Positions 37,001 through 45,131 of a DNA stretch of 64,000 bases are shown piece after piece. The stretch comes from G965207335 sp965207335. GTDB taxonomy: Bacteria; Pseudomonadota; Gammaproteobacteria; PS1; Pseudothioglobaceae. The translations under genes were made by a program, and so were the position numbers. Location: positions 1,860,001 to 1,924,000 of the forward strand of contig OZ242267.1 in the NCBI GenBank assembly GCA_965207335.1, read 5' to 3'. Each line of letters begins with the position of its first letter. The stretch's first letter is position 1. The notes beneath the pieces were generated by a model that did no database searches, was not told where the DNA came from, and saw only the letters and a list, made by a program, of their open reading frames with translations.

Positions 37001-38674
37001 ATGTCAGAATCATTTGCTGAATTATTTGAAAGTAGCACTCAAGAAAGAATTAAACAAGGTAGTATTATTATGGGCACTGTTATTGATGTTGCTCGTGACA
37101 GAGTTATAATTGGTGCTGGTTTAAAATCAGAGGGATTTGTTCCTATTGAACAATTTAAAGATCTTAATGGTGATTTAGAAGTAGCAAAAGGCGATATTGT
37201 AGAAGTAGTTTTATATACCGAAGATGATGGTTTAGGCAATACTATATTATCCAGAGAAAAAGCAAAGCAAATTAAAATTTGGAAAGATTTAACTACTGCT
37301 ATGGAGAATAAAGAAGTTATTAAAGGTATTGCAAATAACAGAGTTAAGGGAGGTTTAATTGTAGATATAGGCATTGTTAAGGCTTTTCTACCCGGCTCAT
37401 TGGTTGATGTTTATCCTGTAAAAGATTTTAGCTATTTAGAAGGCAAAGAAGTTGAAGTAATGGTTATTAAAATGGATAAGGAACGCAATAATATTGTAGT
37501 ATCTTGCCGTGCAGTTTTAGAACAAGCCAACAATTTAGATAGAGAAGCATTGGTTGATTCATTAGAGGTTGGTGCTGTAATTGAAGGCATAGTAAAAAAT
37601 ATTGCTCATTACGGGGCATTTATTGACTTAGGTGGTGTTGATGGCTTATTACATATTACTGATATTTCATGGCAAAGAGTTAATCATCCATCAGAAAAAT
37701 TAGAAATAGGCAGTAAAATTGAAGTTAAAATATTAGCAGTTGAAAAAGAAACCACTAGAATATCGTTAGGTTTAAAACAATTACAAGAAAGCCCTTGGGA
37801 TAATTTATCAGAAAAACTAGCAATTGGCAAAAAAATATCTGGAGTTGTATCTAACCTAACTGATTATGGTGCTTTTATAACAATAGAAGGCGGTATTGAA
37901 GGATTGGTTCATATGAGCGAGTTGGACTGGATTAATCGTAATGCCAAACCTTCTAAGTTTGTTGAAATAGGGCAAGAAGTTGATGTTGTAGTATTAGATG
38001 TTGACCAGAAAAAATACCGTATATCTTTAAGTATTAAACAGGCGAAAGAAAACCCTTGGGAATCTTTTGAAGCATCTTATAATAAAGGCGATAAACTAAA
38101 AGGTATAATTAAATCAATTACTGATTTTGGTTTATTTATTGGTCTTCCTGGCGGTATAGATGGTTTAATCCATATGGCAGATATATCATGGGATATTAAA
38201 GGCGAAGAGGTTATCTCTAATTACAAAAAAGGTCAAGAAGTAGAAGTAGTTATATTAAGCATTGACTCTGAAAAAGAAAGAATCTCACTAGGAATTAAAC
38301 AATTAGTAGAAGATTCATTTTATACTTATATAAATGAAAATAAAAAAGGCTCTATAGTAGATGGTAAAGTTACTAAGATTGAAGAAAAAGGTGTTGTTGT
38401 TGAGCTAGCAGAAGGTATTAATGGTTATTTAAAAATTTCTGAAATATCACAAGAAAGAATTGATTCTATAAGTAGTATTTTTAATATTGATGATATTGTG
38501 GAAGCAGTTATTACTAAAATAGATAAAAAGACTCATAATATTGCAATAAGCATTAAACAAAAAGATAGATATGAGAATGAAGCTAATTTAATGGATTACA
38601 ATACTAGATCTAAAAATGAAGCAGATAGTACATCTGCTACCTTAGGTGATTTATTAAAAGGCGTAAAAGATTAA
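37001..38674 (+). CDS. rpsA: 30S ribosomal protein S1
   Basis: A 557-aa protein with six S1 (OB-fold) domains, full-length as in E. coli. The middle repeats show GAVIEGIVKNIAHYGAFIDL, GKKISGVVSNLTDYGAFITI and GDKLKGIIKSITDFGLFIGL. It binds and unfolds mRNA at the 30S platform. It lies between cmk and ihfB, with ihfB starting 1 bp after its stop. Confidence 0.97.
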   Translation: MSESFAELFESSTQERIKQGSIIMGTVIDVARDRVIIGAGLKSEGFVPIEQFKDLNGDLEVAKGDIVEVVLYTEDDGLGNTILSREKAKQIKIWKDLTTAMENKEVIKGIANNRVKGGLIVDIGIVKAFLPGSLVDVYPVKDFSYLEGKEVEVMVIKMDKERNNIVVSCRAVLEQANNLDREALVDSLEVGAVIEGIVKNIAHYGAFIDLGGVDGLLHITDISWQRVNHPSEKLEIGSKIEVKILAVEKETTRISLGLKQLQESPWDNLSEKLAIGKKISGVVSNLTDYGAFITIEGGIEGLVHMSELDWINRNAKPSKFVEIGQEVDVVVLDVDQKKYRISLSIKQAKENPWESFEASYNKGDKLKGIIKSITDFGLFIGLPGGIDGLIHMADISWDIKGEEVISNYKKGQEVEVVILSIDSEKERISLGIKQLVEDSFYTYINENKKGSIVDGKVTKIEEKGVVVELAEGINGYLKISEISQERIDSISSIFNIDDIVEAVITKIDKKTHNIAISIKQKDRYENEANLMDYNTRSKNEADSTSATLGDLLKGVKD

Positions 38675-38675
38675 T

Positions 38676-38957
38676 ATGAATAAAAAATTATTAATAGATA
38701 AAATTATTAATAAACACAATATATCCCATAAAGATGCAAAATTAATTGTTAATATTATTATTGATAGTATAACAGAAGCAATAGCAACTGGTGAAGGTGT
38801 TGAGATTAGAGGTTTTGGTAGTTTTAGCAGAAAAGAAAGATCTTCTTATATTGGCACTAACCCTAAGACATTAAAAAAGATAATGGTAGCTAAAAAATAT
38901 ATTCCTTTTTTTAAAGCAGGCAAAGATTTAAGAAGTAGTGTTAAAAATATAAAATAA
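38676..38957 (+). CDS. ihfB: Integration host factor beta subunit
   Basis: A 93-aa HU/IHF-fold DNA-bending protein. GVEIRGFGSFSRKERSSYIG and the arm region NPKTLKKIMVAKKYIPFFKAG match IHF/HU. Its position directly after rpsA is the classical ihfB (himD) locus, which favours IHF-beta over HU. The alpha subunit is not in the window. Confidence 0.92.
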   Translation: MNKKLLIDKIINKHNISHKDAKLIVNIIIDSITEAIATGEGVEIRGFGSFSRKERSSYIGTNPKTLKKIMVAKKYIPFFKAGKDLRSSVKNIK

Positions 38958-39003
38958 ATATTAGCCATGTAATTTTTTTTTTAATATAACCATTATTTTT
39001 TTT

Positions 39004-39079
39004 GGGTCGTTAGCTCAGTTGGTAGAGCACCGGACTTTTAATCCGATGGTCGAGCGTTCAAATCGCTCACGACCCACCA
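39004..39079 (+). tRNA. tRNA-Lys (UUU)
   Basis: A 76-nt cloverleaf: acceptor arm GGGTCGT paired with ACGACCC, D-arm GCTC...GAGC, anticodon stem closing CTTTTAA with anticodon TTT, T-arm GAGCG/CGCTC around TTCAAAT, and an encoded CCA end. It lies between ihfB and trxA. Confidence 0.97.
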
Positions 39080-39120
39080 CCCATATACTACAAGTTATTT
39101 ATTTAACTATAAAACTAAAC

Positions 39121-39447
39121 ATGAATAATAAAATAATAGCAATAAGCGATGATACATTTGATGACTGTGTATTAAATGAAAGTAAATTAGTTTTATTAGA
39201 TTTTTGGGCTAGTTGGTGTGGTCCTTGTAAGGCAATGGCTCCTGTGTTAGATGTTGTTGCAAATGAGTATGATGGTAAAATAGTAGTTGCAAAAATAGAT
39301 ATTGATGATAATGTTAAAACACCAGCTAAATTTGGTGTTCGAGGTGTGCCAACAATATTATTATTTAAAGATGGTAATGTAGAAGATACAAAAGTAGGTG
39401 CTTTGTCAAAAGCAGAGCTAATTAATTTTATTGAACAACATATATAA
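39121..39447 (+). CDS. trxA: Thioredoxin
   Basis: A 108-aa cytosolic thioredoxin with WASWCGPCK (C33/C36) and the cis-Pro segment FGVRGVPTILLF. An upstream in-frame start at 39019 is rejected because it would read through the tRNA-Lys gene. It sits before rho, as trxA does in many proteobacteria. A second cytosolic-type thioredoxin is encoded at 49410. Confidence 0.93.
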   Translation: MNNKIIAISDDTFDDCVLNESKLVLLDFWASWCGPCKAMAPVLDVVANEYDGKIVVAKIDIDDNVKTPAKFGVRGVPTILLFKDGNVEDTKVGALSKAELINFIEQHI

Positions 39448-39522
39448 TACATTATCTTAATTTTTAACTTCCTACTAGCTTAAATAACCAAGTTAGTATA
39501 ACAACAATAAGCCTTATTAACT

Positions 39523-40782
39523 ATGAATTTATTCGATTTAAAGAAAAATAAATATGAAGAATTATTAGAAATTGCTACAAAACTAGATATGGAAAACATT
39601 TCTAGAATGAAAAGAAATGAACTAATTTTTGCAATATTAAAAACCAAATCTCAAAAAAACGAAGAAATATTTAGCGATGGCGTTTTAGATATTATGCAAG
39701 AAGGCTACGGTTTTTTAAGGTCATCTGATGATTCTTATACATCTGGTGCTGATGATATTTATGTATCTCCTAATCAGATTCGTAAGTTTGAATTATATTC
39801 TGGCGATGTAGTATATGGTAAGATTAGAGAGCCCAAAAAACCTGAAAAATACTTTGCATTATCGCATCTTATTACTGTTAATAACATGTCTGTTTTTGCA
39901 CTTAAAAATCGCGTTCCATTTCAAAGTTTAACACCTATACACCCAAATGATAGATTAAAGTTAGAAATAGGTAATGGAGGCAGTGAAGATATTACCGCCA
40001 GGATTATAGATTTAATAACACCTTTTGGTAAAGGGCAAAGAGGTTTATTAGTAGCACCACCTAAGGCTGGTAAAACTATGATTATGCAACATATAGCAAG
40101 CTCGTTGGTAATTAATAATCCAGAATGTGAGCTTATGGTATTATTAATTGATGAGCGTCCAGAGGAAGTAACAGAGATGAGAAGAACTGTTCGCGGTGAA
40201 GTAATATCTTCTACATTTGATGAATCCGCTAAACGACACATTCAAGTTGCGGAAATGGTAATTGAGAAAGCCAAAAGAATGGCAGAACAAAAAAAGGATA
40301 TAGTCATTTTATTAGACTCTATAACTAGGTTAGCAAGAGCTTATAATACTGTGGCTCCTGCATCAGGTAGAGTATTAACAGGCGGTGTTGATGCCTCTGC
40401 ACTTCAAAGACCAAAAAGATTTTTTGGTGCAGCTAGAAATTTAGAAGAGGGTGGTAGTATTACAATTATTGCAACGGCATTAATAGATACTGGTTCTAAA
40501 ATGGACGAGGTAATTTATCAAGAGTTTAAAGGAACTGGCAATATGGAACTACATTTAGATAAAAAACTATCAGAAAAACGCATATTTCCTGCAATTAATA
40601 TTAATGCCTCAGGTACAAGAAGAGAAGAGTTAATAATCAAGCCAGAAGAATTGAAAAAAGTATGGATTTTACGCAAATTTTTACACTCTATGGATACTGT
40701 TGAAGCTGGTGAGTTTTTACTAGAAAAACTTAAACTAACAAAGACTAACGAAGAATTTTTTAATTTTATGAAGCAAAAATAA
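39523..40782 (+). CDS. rho: Transcription termination factor Rho
   Basis: A 419-aa hexameric RNA helicase. N-terminal Rho domain (MNLFDLKKNKYEELLEIA), cold-shock-like RNA-binding domain (DGVLDIMQEGYGFLRS), Walker A RGLLVAPPKAGKT (about 179-191), the Q-loop segment with LDSITRLARAYN, and a C-terminal IFPAININASGTRREELI. Full length, and its 3' spacer (40783-41002) shows no intrinsic terminator that I can recognise. Confidence 0.97.
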   Translation: MNLFDLKKNKYEELLEIATKLDMENISRMKRNELIFAILKTKSQKNEEIFSDGVLDIMQEGYGFLRSSDDSYTSGADDIYVSPNQIRKFELYSGDVVYGKIREPKKPEKYFALSHLITVNNMSVFALKNRVPFQSLTPIHPNDRLKLEIGNGGSEDITARIIDLITPFGKGQRGLLVAPPKAGKTMIMQHIASSLVINNPECELMVLLIDERPEEVTEMRRTVRGEVISSTFDESAKRHIQVAEMVIEKAKRMAEQKKDIVILLDSITRLARAYNTVAPASGRVLTGGVDASALQRPKRFFGAARNLEEGGSITIIATALIDTGSKMDEVIYQEFKGTGNMELHLDKKLSEKRIFPAININASGTRREELIIKPEELKKVWILRKFLHSMDTVEAGEFLLEKLKLTKTNEEFFNFMKQK

Positions 40783-41002
40783 TCTTGTTGCTGAATAAAT
40801 AATTAAAAGATTGCTGTGAGCAGGGTAGATTTTGTATTAGGTTACAGTCAAAAACTTAATTATAAGCGAAAAGTACACATATAAAAAAGCAGTATTTCAA
40901 ACATAATCACATATAAAAACTTGTTAAGTTATTACACATATATTGTTTATTTATGTAAAAAAATAGCATAACTAAAAAGCATTGTTACACGTATAAATAT
41001 TG

Positions 41003-42706
41003 TTATACAGTGGCTTCCTTAGTTTTTTTTCTTGTATTACGGCGTGTTTTTTGAGGAGCATTGCGTTTAAAATTAGTCTTATTTTTATTCTTAGTCTTTT
41101 GATTTTGACTTAATTTTGATATATCTAATCTTTTATTGCAAACCAAAGCATTACTTAATTTAGTTATGGTGCTACTAGATATGCTTTTTGGCAAATCAAC
41201 AAAGCTAAAATTATCCTCAATAGATAGATTTTTAATTTGCTTACTATTTAAGTCTGCTTCATTAGCAATACAGCCAATAATATTAGCTATCTTTGCACCA
41301 TCTTTTTTACCAACTGCTAAACGAAAACGCACCATATCTTTATTAGATTTTGTGCTTTTATTGTCTTTGTTTGGTTTTGTGTCCTTAATAGGCTTGTTTT
41401 GTAAAAATAACGGATTATTGCCTTGTAATAATTTAGCTAAACCAGCGGCTAGCTCAATAGCAGGAATATTGCTTTCTGCTTCAATATTTTCAATAATTTT
41501 TTGAAAAACAGTTAAGTCATTATTTTGGGAAGCATTAATAATTTTGTCTTTAAAACGAATAGTTCGTTTATCGTTAATTTCTTGTACACTAGGCAAAGAC
41601 ATTTTAGTAATGGTATTATTAGTTGCTTTCTCAATGGCACGAAGTAGGCGTGTTTCTCTGGGAGAGACAAACAAAATAGCATGTCCAGAACGCCCAGCAC
41701 GACCTGTTCGTCCAATACGATGCACATAGGATTCTATGTCGTGCGGAATATCATAATTAATTATATGACTAATTCTTGACACATCTAAGCCACGAGAGGC
41801 AACATCTGTTGCTACTAAAATATCTATTTTTTCTGCTTTTAATTGTTTAATAATCCTTTCTCTATGGTTTTGGGCAATATCACCATTAAGTGCTGCAACA
41901 GAATAACCTCTGGCACTTAGTTTTTCTGCTAGCTCAACAGTACCAGTTTTGGTACGATTAAATATAATCATTGCATCAAAAGTTTCTGCTTCTAAAATAC
42001 GAGTTAATGCATCAAGCTTATGCAAACCACTAACTAACCAATATTTCTGTGTTATATTAGTCGCTGTTGCAGCCTTTTGTTTAATAAAAATTTCTTTTGG
42101 ATTATTTAAATAAGTTTTAGCAATGCGATGAATTTCTTTTGGCATAGTTGCCGAAAACAGAGATATTTGATGCTTACTAGGTGTATGCTTAAGTATCCAT
42201 TCCACATCATCAATAAAACCCATCTGCAACATTTCATCTGCTTCATCTAGTACTAGGTTGGTGAGTTTATTTAATCTTAGCGTACCTTTTTTTATATGGT
42301 CCATAACACGCCCAGGAGTGCCAACTACCACATGAACGCCTCGCTTTAGACTTTTAATTTGCACAACATAATCAGAGCCGCCATAAATTGGTATAACATA
42401 TAAACCTTTAATATTACGCGAAAAAGTAACAAATGCTTCTGCTACTTGAATAGCAAGCTCGCGAGTTGGAGTTAGTACTAATATTTGTGGGTCTTTTTGT
42501 GCTAAGTTGATATTGGATAAAATAGGTAATGCAAAAGCAGCTGTTTTACCAGTGCCAGTTTGGGCAACACCTAGAATATCATAATTAGCTAAAATGCTAG
42601 GTATTGCTTGTATTTGAATTGGAGTCGGAATCTCATAACCAATATCTAATAGGGCTTGTAAAATATATTTATTCAGCCCTAATTCCGTAAAATTTGTTGT
42701 TGCCAT
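41003..42706 (-). CDS. deaD: DEAD-box RNA helicase DeaD/CsdA
   Basis: A 567-aa helicase with the Q motif (FTELGLNKYILQALLDIGYE), Walker A AQTGTGKT, DEAD (VLDEADEML), SAT (LFSATMP) and the HRIGRTGRAGRSG motif VI. The C-terminal part carries a DbpA-like RNA-binding domain (VRFRLAVGKKDGAKIANIIG) and a basic tail (KTKNKNKTNFKRNAPQKTRR). This fits DeaD, used in ribosome assembly and cold adaptation. It lies downstream of the precursor-peptide genes, 175 bp away. Confidence 0.92.
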   Translation of the reverse strand: MATTNFTELGLNKYILQALLDIGYEIPTPIQIQAIPSILANYDILGVAQTGTGKTAAFALPILSNINLAQKDPQILVLTPTRELAIQVAEAFVTFSRNIKGLYVIPIYGGSDYVVQIKSLKRGVHVVVGTPGRVMDHIKKGTLRLNKLTNLVLDEADEMLQMGFIDDVEWILKHTPSKHQISLFSATMPKEIHRIAKTYLNNPKEIFIKQKAATATNITQKYWLVSGLHKLDALTRILEAETFDAMIIFNRTKTGTVELAEKLSARGYSVAALNGDIAQNHRERIIKQLKAEKIDILVATDVASRGLDVSRISHIINYDIPHDIESYVHRIGRTGRAGRSGHAILFVSPRETRLLRAIEKATNNTITKMSLPSVQEINDKRTIRFKDKIINASQNNDLTVFQKIIENIEAESNIPAIELAAGLAKLLQGNNPLFLQNKPIKDTKPNKDNKSTKSNKDMVRFRLAVGKKDGAKIANIIGCIANEADLNSKQIKNLSIEDNFSFVDLPKSISSSTITKLSNALVCNKRLDISKLSQNQKTKNKNKTNFKRNAPQKTRRNTRKKTKEATV

Positions 42707-42881
42707 GGATAATAAAATGATATTTTAACAATAAGACTTATTGTTAAAAATTAAACCGCACATTATACCAGTATTTACTACAAGTATTATTCAAATACAA
42801 ATACAGATTGTTAATGAATCCTAATATTAATAAGATTATTAAAGTAGGAAAGATATATATTATTTCTGTTTAAAATTATAC

Positions 42882-43259
42882 TTATAAATGTGGTTCAACA
42901 TCAACACTACCAGCAGAACCAGCAGTGCCAGCACTACCTACTGAAAAAACACTGCTAAATGTTCCGCCTATGGTTAATATACTTCCAACAGAACCAAGTG
43001 TTCCTGCACTACTACCTGTTGAGATTGATCCAGCAGCATTTAATTCTTCTAATCGTTTATTATTAAAATCAGAATTATAATACGGTATTACAAGATTTAT
43101 AACTCCTTTTTTTGATTTTACTACTTTATACTCTAGTGCTTCATTGTTGGTATTAAGTATATCATTAGTCATTAATTCATGAACAACTTTGTTTGGATTA
43201 TTAATTAACTTAGTACGAAATTCTTTGTCAAATAATTTATCATTGTAGTTATTTATCAT
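42882..43259 (-). CDS. NHLP-like RiPP precursor peptide, copy B
   Basis: A 125-aa peptide. Residues about 8-62 resemble nitrile-hydratase-like leader peptides: DKEFRTKLINNPNKVVHEL, then YKVVKS and LVIPYY. The leader ends LEELNAAG (70-77). The remaining roughly 49 residues are a core of G, S, T, A, V, I and F (TGSSAGTLGSVGSIL, SSVFSVGSAGTAG) with no Cys, ending GSVDVEPHL. I start at the ATG at 43259 (AAGGGTG upstream); the longer frame from 43328 overlaps copy A. It lies 10 bp after copy A, same operon. Function inferred. Confidence 0.65.
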   Translation of the reverse strand: MINNYNDKLFDKEFRTKLINNPNKVVHELMTNDILNTNNEALEYKVVKSKKGVINLVIPYYNSDFNNKRLEELNAAGSISTGSSAGTLGSVGSILTIGGTFSSVFSVGSAGTAGSAGSVDVEPHL

Positions 43260-43269
43260 AATTTCACCC

Positions 43270-43626
43270 TTATTTTTTATTAACATCAACACTACCAGCA
43301 GTACCAACACTACCAGCACTACTAACACAGCCTAAAGTGCTCCAACCAGCAATTGAAAATACTGATGATAACGAACCAGCAGTACCAACAGTACCACCAC
43401 TTCCTACTGTATTACCAGCATTTATCGCTTCTAGCATATTAGTATTGTTATAATTTTCATAATGAGGCATAACAAAATAAGTAATTAATTTTGTTGAGCT
43501 AACTACTTTATACTCAATATCATTATTTTTAACATGGCTTTCTAATAGTTGTTGTATAGTACTATTTGGATTATCAATTAATTGTTTACGAAAATCTTTG
43601 TCAAGCAATTTATCATCATATTTCAT
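43270..43626 (-). CDS. NHLP-like RiPP precursor peptide, copy A
   Basis: A 118-aa peptide. Leader 1-70: YDDKLLDKDFRKQLIDNPN (F12-R13, P20), YKVVSST and FVMPHY (P54), ending LEAINAG (65-71). The core (71-118) is a low-complexity stretch of G, S, T, A and V (GSGGTVGTAGSLSSVFS, AGSVGTAGSVDV) with a single Cys and Trp. It shares SSVFS and the GSVDV end with copy B. A GAGG Shine-Dalgarno precedes the ATG. The shape is that of proteusin-type precursors; no modifying enzyme is adjacent. An alternative is a pair of small secreted or structural proteins. Confidence 0.65.
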   Translation of the reverse strand: MKYDDKLLDKDFRKQLIDNPNSTIQQLLESHVKNNDIEYKVVSSTKLITYFVMPHYENYNNTNMLEAINAGNTVGSGGTVGTAGSLSSVFSIAGWSTLGCVSSAGSVGTAGSVDVNKK

Positions 43627-43749
43627 TTACTACCTCTGTTTAATTTAATTTAATGTAATTATAACAAGTTATTATTATATTATAAAAGTTTTATCTATAC
43701 TTTTATACACTATTATATGTTACATTCTTAAAATAACAAAAATCTATTT

Positions 43750-44820
43750 TTAAGGATTTCTTAATAATTCAAGTATTAAACTTGGTTTTTCTTGGTTAAT
43801 AATAAAATTAAAACGAGATAGCCAGTCTGTGCCTAATAAGCCGTCAATACCAGAGGGAAGTTTATCGTTGGCTATTACTGCTACTGTAAATTGTTTATCG
43901 TTTATAGTTGCTATGGAAAAATTTTCAATTTGTATTTTATATGCTTCACTAATGCCATTTGCTGTATGTATTTTTATTATATTATGTTCTTGGTTTTTAA
44001 TGTCGTTGTTAGATATAATATTATCACTAATAGCTGTGGTATTAGCCCCTGTATCTAATAGTAATTGTATATTTGTTTGATTATTAATTTGTGCTTTTAA
44101 TAACCAGCCAGCAGATATGTGTGTTAGCGGTATTTCAATAGCCCCATTTGCAAATTGCCTAGCTCTTAATATAGCTGTTTTTAATATTTTAGATTCTTTT
44201 TTCCAATTATTATTTAACTCAAGATAACTTAACTGGTAATCAGCACCATTATAATCATCGTTATCTACTAATAACATACCAAGTTGATAGTGGAAATTAG
44301 CCTCTTCTGGCAGTAAAGATGTTAATTTTTGTAAAAATATTTGCCTATCTTTGGAATTGTGTTTTGTTAAGTTTTTTGTTAAGTAAAGCTCTGATAAATG
44401 TATAATTTTTGCTTTAATATTTTGTTTTGTGTATAAGTTTTGTACTTGATTATATAGTATCTCTAATGCCTTAAATGCTGATATATAATTGCCTAATTTG
44501 GTATGCATATTTGCTGTTAGCATAAGTGTTTTAGTGTTATAAGGATCTTTTTTTATCAATAACATTAATAATTTATTGGCTTTGTTTAGCTCGTTGTTGT
44601 TTAGTGAGTCATTAATTTGCTCGTTTAAATTTATATTAGTTTTTATTTGTGTGCTAGGTGTTTTTATATCTACCTTGCTTAAAACATATGGCAATATGAG
44701 TTTATTTTGTGTGGTATTTGTTTGGTATTGTATTGGATTAAACCACTTGTTAGCAAACCAGCCTAGCAATGTGCCAATTAACAACAAAAGCAATGTAGTA
44801 GTAAATGATTTTATACTCAT
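43750..44820 (-). CDS. Membrane-anchored TPR protein with retropepsin-like aspartic protease domain
   Basis: A 356-aa protein: one N-terminal transmembrane segment (about 7-26), TPR-like helices (about 65-210) and a C-terminal clan AA aspartic protease domain with LLLDTGANTTAIS (catalytic Asp about 255) and the flap-to-end motif GLLGTDWLSRF. It probably acts in the periplasm as a dimer (retropepsins use two identical halves). Its stop is 123 bp before the first precursor-peptide gene on the same strand, so it may be co-transcribed with and process those peptides, which is inference. Confidence 0.82.
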   Translation of the reverse strand: MSIKSFTTTLLLLLIGTLLGWFANKWFNPIQYQTNTTQNKLILPYVLSKVDIKTPSTQIKTNINLNEQINDSLNNNELNKANKLLMLLIKKDPYNTKTLMLTANMHTKLGNYISAFKALEILYNQVQNLYTKQNIKAKIIHLSELYLTKNLTKHNSKDRQIFLQKLTSLLPEEANFHYQLGMLLVDNDDYNGADYQLSYLELNNNWKKESKILKTAILRARQFANGAIEIPLTHISAGWLLKAQINNQTNIQLLLDTGANTTAISDNIISNNDIKNQEHNIIKIHTANGISEAYKIQIENFSIATINDKQFTVAVIANDKLPSGIDGLLGTDWLSRFNFIINQEKPSLILELLRNP

Positions 44821-45131
44821 TTAAAATAGAATTTTACCAGTTTATCAATTATAGAATACTAATATTTGTTGTTAGAGATAAATGCATGAAGGTATTATTG
44901 CTTTTTAATGTATGCTTGTTACTTAGGATTAAGTTATTGTTTTACTCTTGACTTAGATTTATTATATCTAAACTTCCAACCTAATCACTTAATACAGTAG
45001 TTTTACTATATGCATAGTGCAATATTACAGGAATATTATTTTTATTAAATGAGTTTTTTATTTTAAAGCATAGAGTATTTAGACAATTAGTTTTCTAATA
45101 TAATGCTCTAAGTGTGTGTATTAAACCATAA
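44821..45131. other. Intergenic 311 bp, no gene seen
   Basis: Spacer between the outer-membrane protein gene stop (45132) and the protease start (44820), both on the minus strand. It should hold the protease promoter. I see no repeat family member, RNA gene or conserved ORF. Confidence 0.5.

Noticed and set aside
39019..39120. Longer start for trxA at 39019
   Set aside because: It would translate across the tRNA-Lys gene; the start at 39121 gives a normal thioredoxin.
43260..43328. Longer start for precursor copy B at 43328
   Set aside because: The extension (Val/Leu-rich) is the antisense-frame reading of the glycine-rich core of copy A; the ATG at 43259 has a ribosome binding site and aligns with copy A.
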